The position numbers were made by a program, and so were the translations under genes. Positions 6,665 to 16,200 of a stretch of DNA of 64,000 nt are shown here, in pieces. Numbering within the stretch: position 1 is the first letter of the stretch; each line of letters begins with the position of its first letter. Location of the stretch: NCBI GenBank assembly GCA_017858735.1, contig JAFMBH010000005.1:22087-86086 (forward strand). The letters run 5' to 3'. Source of the DNA: Bacteroidota bacterium. Its GTDB lineage: Bacteria > Bacteroidota > Bacteroidia > Chitinophagales > Saprospiraceae. The notes under the pieces are model-generated. The model was given only the letters and a program-made list of their open reading frames with translations. It was not told the DNA's origin and did not search any database.

Positions 6665-7822
6665 TTATTTAATCTTAACTTTTTTAAAAATAATCTCACT
6701 ATAATTATTCCGCTCGTACAAGATACCTATGGTGTTTTTATTCAATAGGACTAAATCTGAATATGCACTCCAATCCCCTTTATAACCTGGTGAGGATTTA
6801 TCTACGAGCATTGATTTTGGCCAGGTTTTGCCCTCATCATAGCTGATTTTTACCATCAGATTATCTCGTTTCAACGCATCCGCCGGATTAGAGAAAGCCA
6901 ACACTGTTTTTCCCCTTTTTTCTCCAATACCTATGATTGATCCCTGACAAACAGGGTCAATTAAATCGTTATTAAAGAAAACAGTATCCCATTTTTCACC
7001 GCCATCACTGGAATAGGCGATGATCCTGTTTCGTATATCTCCAGCTTGATTTCTGATATTAAGCAACATCCTGTCTCCGCTCAACGCAGCACCTATCGCT
7101 TCATTGGAACCCTTTAATGGAATATTTTCGCTTAAATGAAAGGTTTTTCCATGATCATCTGTATAATAACCATGTGCATGATAATCTCTGAATTCATTTT
7201 GGGGTTCCCCTTGAGAATGATTTGCCGCAATAAAAATTCTTCCTTTATATTTTCCTTCCGTAAATTGAAAGCCATGACCCGGCGTATTTGCATAGCTACG
7301 CCAATCTTCCTTAAAGTTGTAGGAAAGGTGGAATGGGCGGTGTACCTGTGAGGTTATATTAACAGGATTGGTCCAGGATAATCCCATATCGAAAGAACGG
7401 ATGAACCAAACCTCTCTGATGCCATGCCCCTTCCTGATTTCATTCTCATGATTATTCCCCGTATTGTAAAAAAGATAAATAACCCCATTGGGATAAGCTG
7501 GGTCAAAAAGATCGACCACGGGCGCAGGATTTCCCGCCTGAAGTTTATCAATATCTACCAATATTTGCAATGCAGACCAGGTTTTGCCCTGATCCATACT
7601 TTTTTTCATCACCAGATTTATATCTCCAAAATCGGCACTATTCTGTACCCTTCCTTCGGCGAAAGCCAAAAGGTTACCATTTGGAAGACCAATGACAGCT
7701 GGAATTCTATATACTTTATGACCTTCTTGTCCAGATACAAATACTTGTGTAGCATCCTGGCTTTTTAATAACAAAGGCAATAAAAGACAAATGAACATCA
7801 TGTAACGCATAACCCAATTCAT
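6665..7822 (-). CDS. Sialidase, GH33 type, exported
   Basis: 385 residues with a signal peptide (MNWVMRYMMFICLLLPLLLKS) and a six-blade sialidase fold. It has the YRIP motif (about residues 38-41, first Arg of the triad), FAEGRVQNSADFGDINLV (catalytic Glu-Arg and Asp region), and five Asp-boxes: SMDQGKTW, SFDMGLSW, TDDHGKTF, SSDGGEKW, SYDEGKTW. It should release terminal sialic acid from glycoconjugates in the periplasm or outside. Length is normal for a single-domain exo-sialidase. It is divergent from the TIM-barrel isomerase gene and opens the glycan region. No sialic-acid lyase or transporter is seen in the window, so sialic acid could be used elsewhere or simply removed to expose the glycan. 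Confidence 0.88.
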   Translation of the reverse strand: MNWVMRYMMFICLLLPLLLKSQDATQVFVSGQEGHKVYRIPAVIGLPNGNLLAFAEGRVQNSADFGDINLVMKKSMDQGKTWSALQILVDIDKLQAGNPAPVVDLFDPAYPNGVIYLFYNTGNNHENEIRKGHGIREVWFIRSFDMGLSWTNPVNITSQVHRPFHLSYNFKEDWRSYANTPGHGFQFTEGKYKGRIFIAANHSQGEPQNEFRDYHAHGYYTDDHGKTFHLSENIPLKGSNEAIGAALSGDRMLLNIRNQAGDIRNRIIAYSSDGGEKWDTVFFNNDLIDPVCQGSIIGIGEKRGKTVLAFSNPADALKRDNLMVKISYDEGKTWPKSMLVDKSSPGYKGDWSAYSDLVLLNKNTIGILYERNNYSEIIFKKVKIK

Positions 7823-7900
7823 TAAAAGATTAAACCTAAGGGAATGTATAGGTATTAGGGAACAAATTAGTATATTTAAAAATGCTTAAAGACTTTTTTT

Positions 7901-8782
7901 ATGAATTCGAGAAGAAATTTTTTTAAAACGGCTGGAGCTGCTTTTCTGGCCTCTTCAATTAAGCCCTCTGAAATGTCCTACCTGTTTGAAAAAAACAAAT
8001 CAATGCCTCAACTTTCTGTTCAATTATATACGATTAGGGAGGAAATAAGTAAAAATTCCACCAAGTCGCTGCAACAATTGAGAGAGATTGGCTATGAATG
8101 GGTGGAAACTGCTTTTTGGCCGGAAGGAATTACTCTGGCTGAAGGTGGAAAATGGTTAAAAGATGCTGGATTGAAAGTTTCATCCGCGCATATTGAGCTA
8201 ACGTCTGATAACCTTGAAAAACTAATGGTCGAAACGGCCGCTGCCTATAATTGTAAATATCTCATTTGGCATGGCTGGCCGGAAGACACACTTTATCAGT
8301 CTTTAGACGGTACAAAATCACTCATCGCCAGGTATAATCAGGCAGCTGAAATAGCGGAACGACATGGACTTTATTTTGGATTACACAATCACTGGTGGGA
8401 GTATATGATTAAAAATGAAGGACAATATATTTACGAAATCCTGCTCAACGAACTTAATCCATCTATTTTCTTTGAGATGGATGCCTATTGGGTAAAAGTC
8501 GCAGGCCAGGATCCGGAAAAAATAGCTAAAAAGATAGGAGAAAGATTGAAATTTATCCATGTAAAAGATGGTCCCGCCAAATGGAATGACCAGTTAGCTG
8601 TGGATAATCCTGACCCAATGACGGCCGTTGGAAAAGGAACAATGGATTATTCAAAAATCATAAAAGCCGCCAACGGGCATCCTGCCTGGTTAGTTGTTGA
8701 GATGGACAAAACGGCTGATGAAGTTTTCAAGGCGTTGAAAGAAAGCTTTGATTACATCATTAAAAACCAATGGATTTCCTAG
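7901..8782 (+). CDS. Sugar phosphate isomerase/epimerase-like TIM-barrel protein with Tat signal
   Basis: 293 residues. The N-terminus MNSRRNFFKTAGAAFLASS is a twin-arginine export signal (RRNFFK). The rest is a xylose-isomerase-like TIM barrel (AP-endonuclease 2 superfamily): QLYTIREEISKN, SSAHIELT, GLHNHWWEY, IFFEMDAYW, FIHVKDG and VVEMDKT supply the Glu, His and Asp residues that bind the metal. Exported members are frequent in Bacteroidota glycan regions and are thought to epimerise or isomerise sugars, but the substrate is unknown. It is transcribed away from the sialidase gene with 78 bases between them. Confidence 0.85.
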   Translation: MNSRRNFFKTAGAAFLASSIKPSEMSYLFEKNKSMPQLSVQLYTIREEISKNSTKSLQQLREIGYEWVETAFWPEGITLAEGGKWLKDAGLKVSSAHIELTSDNLEKLMVETAAAYNCKYLIWHGWPEDTLYQSLDGTKSLIARYNQAAEIAERHGLYFGLHNHWWEYMIKNEGQYIYEILLNELNPSIFFEMDAYWVKVAGQDPEKIAKKIGERLKFIHVKDGPAKWNDQLAVDNPDPMTAVGKGTMDYSKIIKAANGHPAWLVVEMDKTADEVFKALKESFDYIIKNQWIS

Positions 8783-8850
8783 CCATTTGTAACAAACATT
8801 ATGTTTAAACAAGTAGAGACGAGAAAATAAAACGCCAACTTATTAAGTTG

Positions 8851-8858
8851 TATATTTG
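8851..8858 (+). promoter_or_regulatory. -7 box TATATTTG before the zeta-like remnant and GH127
   Basis: An exact TAnnTTTG match. It would start transcription at about 8862-8865, on the ATG (8864) of a broken reading frame. I see no good -33 element. It now probably drives the GH127 gene. Confidence 0.45.
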
Positions 8859-8863
8859 CACCT

Positions 8864-8956
8864 ATGACTTACAAAAAACGCTATGTTATAGCAGGATGTA
8901 ATGGAGCGTATAAAACCTACTTCAGCGCAAATGAAAACCTATCAAAAAGGATTTAA
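8864..8956 (+). pseudogene. Remnant of a P-loop (zeta-toxin-like) gene start
   Basis: Thirty codons from ATG to TAA read MTYKKRYVIAGCNGAYKTYF then SANENLSKRI. The first 18 resemble the N-terminus of zeta-toxin-like P-loop kinases (KRYVIAGCNGAGKTT), with the Walker A glycine before Lys replaced by Tyr. After that the similarity is lost and the frame ends. The GH127 start lies inside it. My reading is that only the promoter and first codons of a former toxin or kinase gene survive. This is short, so chance resemblance is possible. Confidence 0.45.
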
Positions 8957-11003
8957 CAGCCTAATTACCTTGTTTTTCCTTACCATTATTTCCCCACTTT
9001 TCAGTCAGGATAAACAGGAAATAAATGGAAATATTTATCCGTATTCTGTTCTAAAAGAAGTTCCCTTCCATCAAATTACATTAGATTCAACGGATAAATT
9101 TTGGTATTCCAAACTTTTGTTGGTTCAGAAAAAAACACTACCCTTTTTATTTTCCATTGCTGAATCTCAGGGAAAAATTGATAACTTTAAAGTTATAGGT
9201 GGAAAAACGAAGGGAAAAATAACTTTGAATAATGCCAGTGATTCCGACGTATATAAACTGATTGAAGCTGCATCTTACACACTTCAACACCATTATGACA
9301 AATCATTAGATTTATATCTGGATACTTTAATTGAATACATTTCTTCTGCCCAGCTACCTGATGGTTACTTAAACACTCAATATACCCTGCCGGACAGTCA
9401 TGAATTTAGTCCTGATCTAAATGTTTTACATGCAAGAAGATTTGGGTATGGAATAAAAGACCGCTGGAAATCTACCTTAGTAAAGTGGCCCTATGCCTAT
9501 AGTCAGTTATATTGCTTAGGACATTTATTAGAAGCTGCTGTAACCCATTTTCGGGCTACTGGGAAAACCAATTTTCTATCTGTAGGAGTAAAGGCGGCCA
9601 ATCATCTGTTAGTTCAATTTGATAAGGATAAAATTGAAGCATACGCAGACCACCCTCAGGTTGAAATTGGCTTGTTAAAATTATATGAAGTGACGCAAGA
9701 CAAGCAATATTTAGATTTGGCAGATTTATTCACACGTTATGTCAAATTTGGACGGCCAAAGGATATTCGCCTCTCTGAAAATTCAAAACCTTTACATGAC
9801 CAGAGAGAGGCTTTTAGTCATTGTGTAAGAACAGGTTACATATATACTTCTGGTACAGATGTAGTTAGGGCTAAAGGTTCTAAAGATTTAGAAATTGCCC
9901 TACAATCTATTTGGCAAAATGTAGTCAGTAAAAAAATGTATATTCATGGAGGAGTCGGGAATGGAACACCATTTGAACAACACGGATTTGATTTTGATTT
10001 GCCTATTTTGAATACTTATAGTGAGTCCTGCGCAAATATAGCACAAGGTCAATGGAATCATTCTTTGAATCTACTCTATGGAAATGGGAAATATGCAGAT
10101 ATTGTCGAATGGGAAATGTATAATGGCGCCCTCTCAGGCTTTGGTGAAGATGGCATAACCTTCCTTTATGCCAATAAATTAAATTTGGATACATCTCATA
10201 GAATCGATTATCACTCAGGTGTTCGCCAATCCTTTTTGTTTTGCTGTCCCGCTAAACTGCCTGGTTTCATCGCTGGAATTAGTCGATGGATATATGCATT
10301 TAATGAGGAAGCCTTTGTCGTTAACCAATATGTATCGAGTAGTACTTCCTTTGATATAAATGAAGAGCCAGTAAAAGTTAGGCAGATTTCCAAAATGCCG
10401 TGGATACCAGAAACAATATTGGTTTTTGAAAAGATTCCTACATCTATTAAATTTTTGAAATTCAGACTTCCTTCCTGGTCAGGATACCAGACTAAACCAA
10501 TTCCTGAAGGGCCTTATTATTACGAAAACATACCTTTTGTTAAACCACTTGTAACCTTAAATAACAAAACCTTAAATTATACCATTGAAGATGGTTATAT
10601 CGTAATACAAAATCAAAATTTAGGGTCATTAGATAGCTTGAAAATTAATTTTGATATGCCCGTTCGTCGAATCTATTCCGATACAACCATAGTGGCAAAC
10701 AGGGGAAGAATTGCTCTTTCAAGAGGTCCACTTCTCTATTCCCTGGAAGGGGTTGATCACAATTTTGACATATTAAAATTGGTTCTACCTGCAAACCAAG
10801 GTATTACCCCTTCATTCAATGGTAATCAGGTAGTGCTAAATGGTAACGGCAAAATTGGATCTCTCCTGGTAAAATTTAAAGCTATACCCTATTATTCCTG
10901 GCAAAACAGGGGCATCCATGACCTATGTACCTTGATTATAGAAGATGAAACATTAATTCTTAATGAAAAAAAATCTATTCTTAAAATGAATACAGATGGT
11001 TAG
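8931..11003 (+). CDS. GH127 family glycoside hydrolase (beta-L-arabinofuranosidase-like)
   Basis: I choose the ATG at 8931 because it begins a clean signal peptide (hydrophobic LITLFFLTIISPLFS); an in-frame ATG at 8901 lies in the upstream remnant. The 690-residue product has the (alpha/alpha)6 barrel and beta domains of GH127. Conserved residues of the Zn-thiolate active site are recognisable: Glu365-Ser-Cys367 (YSESCANIA) and the adjacent pair Cys438-Cys439 (FCCPAKLPG), as described for the Bifidobacterium enzyme HypBA1. The known activity is retaining hydrolysis of beta-L-arabinofuranosides, but the family has other specificities. Export to the periplasm is predicted, with no T9SS tail. 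It converges with the beta-helix lyase-like gene on the other strand. Confidence 0.87.
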   Translation: MKTYQKGFNSLITLFFLTIISPLFSQDKQEINGNIYPYSVLKEVPFHQITLDSTDKFWYSKLLLVQKKTLPFLFSIAESQGKIDNFKVIGGKTKGKITLNNASDSDVYKLIEAASYTLQHHYDKSLDLYLDTLIEYISSAQLPDGYLNTQYTLPDSHEFSPDLNVLHARRFGYGIKDRWKSTLVKWPYAYSQLYCLGHLLEAAVTHFRATGKTNFLSVGVKAANHLLVQFDKDKIEAYADHPQVEIGLLKLYEVTQDKQYLDLADLFTRYVKFGRPKDIRLSENSKPLHDQREAFSHCVRTGYIYTSGTDVVRAKGSKDLEIALQSIWQNVVSKKMYIHGGVGNGTPFEQHGFDFDLPILNTYSESCANIAQGQWNHSLNLLYGNGKYADIVEWEMYNGALSGFGEDGITFLYANKLNLDTSHRIDYHSGVRQSFLFCCPAKLPGFIAGISRWIYAFNEEAFVVNQYVSSSTSFDINEEPVKVRQISKMPWIPETILVFEKIPTSIKFLKFRLPSWSGYQTKPIPEGPYYYENIPFVKPLVTLNNKTLNYTIEDGYIVIQNQNLGSLDSLKINFDMPVRRIYSDTTIVANRGRIALSRGPLLYSLEGVDHNFDILKLVLPANQGITPSFNGNQVVLNGNGKIGSLLVKFKAIPYYSWQNRGIHDLCTLIIEDETLILNEKKSILKMNTDG

Positions 11004-11049
11004 CTCTTTATAATTTTTAAAACGATCCATCCTCTAAATGCCTTAGCTG

Positions 11050-13149
11050 TCAATATTTTTGGAATGAACCGATGGCCGTCTTTTGATTATCTGAACTCAG
11101 GGAAATGAAATATTGTCCTTGAGGTAATTCAATCAAAGAGATAGATAATTCAGTACCATTTTCCCATTGCCATTCTTTAAGTTTTGTACCATTCAAATGA
11201 TATATTACCCCATTTTTCAAAGGTGTTGAACTTGAAATCTTTAGGATATTCCCAGAGGGATTAGGATAAAGCGTAATACCCATTTGGGCTAACGTATTCG
11301 ATGTACCTGTTGTAACCAACGCCGTTGTTGAATACGTATAAGGCGACCATCCTTTTTCACCCTTTGCAACTACTCTGAATAAGGTATTAGCATTAAATCC
11401 AGCTTCAAGAATAGTATATTGGGTCGTATTAGCAGGTAAATTTTTTAAAACCTGATAAGATTTACCACCATCTATCGAGTATTCAATCTGATAGCCCGTT
11501 TCATCCATGGCAATATCAAGCCACTCCATACTTATTATCCCTTTGCTAACCTCTCTGCTTACCTTCCACTGAGCAGGTGCGTCAGGTGTTTCTCTGCCTG
11601 AAAGGCGAATGGCCAATTGCGTATCATAAAGGGACACAGGGCTTACTTGCCTAAAGGCATGTTCCATGTACCCGGGTGGTTGATTAAACCTGTGCATGCC
11701 CGTTAACGTAATATTTCCACCAATGGCAAAATTTTGATGAAAAGGTGGTTTTTGAATGACCGCCTGATTATAATTTGGCTGATCTGAGGTAATGTTCCAG
11801 GCAACACCTGACGTAGTGGACCAACCATGCGCTGTTCCATAACTCCCTCTATTGTACAATCCTATTAATATCTGATTATTTACTTTTGAAAAGGCGATGT
11901 TATCATACAATAATCCCTGACTCCAACGTCTGTGACCTTCACTTGAATTATGATCGCCCATACTGGTGCTACGGTGAAAAACAATACCCGATGCCGTACT
12001 GGCACCATTCGAAACATAAGAATGCCTTCCTTCTGTGGTTTGACACTGCGTAAACAAAATATTACTTGTCAATGCACCCACATTAAAATTGTACCTTCGC
12101 TCCCCAGTAATCAGGGAATGTGGCTCCAATCCTTTAGATTGAATGACTGTTGCAAAATTAGTTCGCGTGAAATCGACGGCAGCATAATAAAAATGAAGAC
12201 CTGTAAATTGCTTAACCCACACATTTTCAGCTCCATAAAAAGCAAGCGCAGACTTGGCATGCGCTTCATCAAAAACACCTTTGGTTGCAATATCTACCCT
12301 TAAGTTTTCAACGCCAACTTCGGTTACATTGCCTGGTAAAGCCACTTTATATATTTCTGTTTGAACAAATTCCCTGTCAAAATGATCAAAGATGGGAACA
12401 TCCAGTTTAATCTTTTGCTGGTTCCTGTCAATATCGACAATGTGTCTTAAGTAATACATATCAACTGCCGTAACAGACCAGGGTTCGTCTGTATCATGTC
12501 CTCCAAAATCAATTCTTTTTAACCAGAAATAAGTACTTGGGTGATAAAGACCTATCGTATCACCTATCTTATAATTTTGACTATTTTCAACTTGGATAGT
12601 TTTAGTTCCAGAAGGTAAAAAAGGACTGGTTATTTTTGTCCTGACCCCACCAACTGCTTGCCTCCAGTCAGTACCAGTCGAACTAAAACCAACTTCAATG
12701 ACATTACGTAAAGCAGGTACATTTCCCGTTGCCACTAAAACCGTATTTTTCAAAGTATCTTCCCCATCACCTTCACCTCTAAGAATGATGCCACTTGCTT
12801 TTATTCTTATGGTTCCGGCTATAGTATATTTACCCGCCTTCAAAAGCAAGGCTCCTCTAATGCCTTTTTGGTCCAAGGGTAAGGCAACCATTTCATCCAA
12901 TGCTTTTTGGATATGCTGGGTATTGTCCCCTGAAACAGGTTGTATTGTTTTTTTAATACTTACCTCGGGAAGAGGAACTCCACCACCACGATACCCAGCG
13001 TGACTGAAATTTGGAATATAATTATTTTCCTTATCCGCATGATACATCAATTGTCCGGATGAATCCGGATAGATTATGCTTGAATAATATGTTTGACCTA
13101 AAAGCACAGTAGGCACAAAAAGAAACAGATACTTTAGTATTGTAATCAT
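11050..13149 (-). CDS. Secreted beta-helix protein, polysaccharide-lyase-like, with FnIII domain and T9SS tail
   Basis: 699 residues. Signal peptide at 1-18 (MITILKYLFLFVPTVLLG). Residues about 55-500 look like a right-handed parallel beta-helix (repeating V-x-N-[ILV] strands; KAGKYTIAGTIRIKASGIIL at the helix start; HSYVSNGAS and DHNSSEGHRRWSQGLLYDN in the likely groove). Residues about 520-610 form a fibronectin-III-like domain. The last about 75 residues (GITLYPNPSGNILKIS onward) are a T9SS type A sorting domain, so the protein should be exported across the outer membrane. The enzyme family cannot be named; pectate-lyase-like folds act on uronic-acid polymers, which fits the GH88 gene nearby. 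It is the last gene of a five-gene minus-strand run. Confidence 0.75.
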   Translation of the reverse strand: MITILKYLFLFVPTVLLGQTYYSSIIYPDSSGQLMYHADKENNYIPNFSHAGYRGGGVPLPEVSIKKTIQPVSGDNTQHIQKALDEMVALPLDQKGIRGALLLKAGKYTIAGTIRIKASGIILRGEGDGEDTLKNTVLVATGNVPALRNVIEVGFSSTGTDWRQAVGGVRTKITSPFLPSGTKTIQVENSQNYKIGDTIGLYHPSTYFWLKRIDFGGHDTDEPWSVTAVDMYYLRHIVDIDRNQQKIKLDVPIFDHFDREFVQTEIYKVALPGNVTEVGVENLRVDIATKGVFDEAHAKSALAFYGAENVWVKQFTGLHFYYAAVDFTRTNFATVIQSKGLEPHSLITGERRYNFNVGALTSNILFTQCQTTEGRHSYVSNGASTASGIVFHRSTSMGDHNSSEGHRRWSQGLLYDNIAFSKVNNQILIGLYNRGSYGTAHGWSTTSGVAWNITSDQPNYNQAVIQKPPFHQNFAIGGNITLTGMHRFNQPPGYMEHAFRQVSPVSLYDTQLAIRLSGRETPDAPAQWKVSREVSKGIISMEWLDIAMDETGYQIEYSIDGGKSYQVLKNLPANTTQYTILEAGFNANTLFRVVAKGEKGWSPYTYSTTALVTTGTSNTLAQMGITLYPNPSGNILKISSSTPLKNGVIYHLNGTKLKEWQWENGTELSISLIELPQGQYFISLSSDNQKTAIGSFQKY

Positions 13150-13230
13150 TTTTTAGGATTAAATGGCATTTAACATGCTATGTAAGCATTATTAATGAAA
13201 GGAAAATCTATAAAACAGGGTAAAAAAGTT

Positions 13231-16200
13231 TTATTGGAAATTTGCCTTATATTCTGAAGGGCTTTGATTGTACTGCTTTTGAAAACACTTGTTAAAATAT
13301 TTTGGATCTCTAAATCCTGTCATATAGCAAACCTCACTTACAGAAAGTTTACCCGTTTTCAATAATTGAGCGGCTCTCTTCAATCTGATTATCTTGATAA
13401 AGTTTTTGGGTGTCTCCCCAGTTAATGCCCTCATTTTATTAAAAAGAGAAGGTCGGCTTACCGCCAGATCCTGTGCGAACTGATCCACAGAATATTCAGG
13501 AAAATCCATATTTTTTTCAACTAACGCTATAGCATTTTGAATCAATGTCTCATCTGCTGAAGTAAAAGTGATTTCCGAAGGTTCTAAAATTTCCTTTTCC
13601 TTGAATTTTTGACGGCTGAACCCTCTATTTCTTAAAATATTTTCAACCCGAATAAATAATTCCTTTGGGTGAAAGGGCTTAGTCAAATATTCATCGGCAC
13701 CCGTTTTTAATCCCTCTAATTTAAAGGAAAAATCAGATTGTGCCGTAAGAAGGATAATGGGTATATGGCTGGTTTCAAAATTTGCTCTTAATTGGTAACT
13801 TAACTGAAATCCATCCATACCAGGCATCATAACATCACTTATTATTAGATCCGGTTGTAATAATAACGCTTTTTCAAATCCACTCTTCCCATCTGTTGCT
13901 CTGGAGAGGAAAATGGTCGGCGGGAAAATGGTACTCAAATAATCTATAATTTCCTCATTATCATCTATAAGCAAAAAATGAAAGGACTGGGTATTTAGTA
14001 AAGAATCCGATGCAACCTGAACTTCTGACCAATCTTCCCAGGACGGAGATTGTTCCATTTCATTCATTTTTATCCCCTTTCTAGTGTCCGTCCCATTCTG
14101 CTTTACACTTATCTCTTGAGCTACCAGATTTAAATTTATTGGAAAGGTAACTTCAAAAGAGGCTCCCTTATTAGGTTCACTTTCTACCTTTATTTCCCCT
14201 TTATGTAGCTTCACCATCTGTAACGAAAGCGCTAAGCCAATACCTGTACCCTCATTTTGGACGCGTAAAGATGGATGATGATTATCCTTTTCATAGAACC
14301 TCCTGAAAATTTCATTCTGAAATTCAGGCTCTATCCCAATGCCACTATCTTTGAATATACAACTTACAGTTTCCTCTTTTTTAGCTATGACAATGGAAAT
14401 ATTCCCCCCCTCGGGTGTAAATTTAAAAGCATTAGAAAGTAGATTATAAAATACTTTTTCCATTTTATCCCTGTCCATGAATACTGGAAATGGCGAAAAA
14501 TCATACGTTATCTTAAAATCTATATGATGTAATCTCATCTCATCCTTGAATGAATCAGAAATATCCCTTAAAAAGGAAATAATATCCGTTTCCTCTATGT
14601 TCATTTCTTCATGATCCCTTTCGAGTTTCCTGAAAGTTAATAACTGATTTACCAGGTTTAATAATCGTACTGCATTCCTATGCGCTGTTTTTAAAGGACC
14701 AAAATTCTTTTTATTCTCCTTATTACTATCGAGTAATTCTTCTAAGGGTCCTAGAATCAGAGACAGGGGCGTCCTTAATTCATGGGTAATATTCGTGAAA
14801 AACCTAAGTTTCATCTGATGAATTTCAGATTGCTTTCCTTTTTCCACCTGTTCCAATGCTAAGGTATGGTTCAAAACTATAAATCGGTATCCTATAAATA
14901 AGGCTATAGCGAACAACGAGAAATACACCAAATAGGCAGGTAAACTAAGCCATGGTGACGGTAAAACTTTTATGGTTATCACTTTTTCTTTAGGATTCCA
15001 GATACCATCATTATTCCCTCCCTTTAATCGAAATAAATAGCCGCCCGGTTTTTGAAGGGTGTAGGTAACTTCATGACTACCAACAATATATTGCCAATAT
15101 TTGTCCAACCCTTCCAATTTGATGGCATAATGGTTTTTCTGGGGATTCAAATAATCCAGCGCCGAAAATTGTAACGTGAAATTTGCCTGATTATGTTTAA
15201 AAGTAATAAGATCCATTTGATTTAAAGCTTTGGATAGGATTCCATCCTTAGCTCCAACTTTTACTTCCCGATTATTCACAATCAACCTGGTAAGGGCAAC
15301 TTTAGGTATATACTTATTGGTCTTTAAATTGGAAGGTTGAAACAAGGTGAACCCATTCTTGCCTCCAAAAAGTAAACTTCCTGTTTTTGACTCCATTAAT
15401 CCAGCATTATAGTTGAATTCCAGGTTTTGGAGACCATCACTACTGTTATAATTAAGAAAAGATTTCCGCTCCACATTACATCTGGAAATCCCTTGATTTG
15501 TACCCAACCATATTTCCCCCCGCTTATCCTCAAGGATGGTAAAAATAGTATGTCCCGCTAAGCCTTCCTTTTCAGTAAAATAATTAAAGGATTGATTATT
15601 TTTATAAATGAGACCATTTGAAAAAGTGCCAATCCAAATATTTCCCTTACTATCTTCATATAAGGAAGCAATATTATACCCATCTAAATACCTTTTAAAA
15701 GTATAATTCCCCTTTTCTATATTTTCCTTTGAGAGTAGATTTAACCCGTCTTCCGTTCCAATCCATACATTTCCCATCTTATCCCTGATAAGGATCCTTC
15801 CCAGATTATTACTTAAGCTTTCCTGTCTTTTCGGGTCATGTTGAATTTGTGTAATTTTTTTATTTCCAATATCCAATACATTTAAGCCCCCACCATAAGT
15901 TAATACATAGATTAGATTTTTTATTTTTAATAAGGAATAAACGTTTAAACTTGAAAACCTATCCCATCCTCTTTCTCCCTTTCCATAATTGGTAAAGGAT
16001 TTTTTATCTACATCATAATTATCAAGTCCTGCATTATAGGTTCCTATCCAAAGCTGGTTTTTTTCATAATACAAAGCTTTTATATTATTTCCACTTAAGG
16101 TGTTCGTTTTCAGAGGGGAATGAAAATAATTTACAAACGTTTGCCTCCCTTTTTCAAAATAATTAAGACCGCCACCTTCTGTTCCAATCCAAAAATTCCC

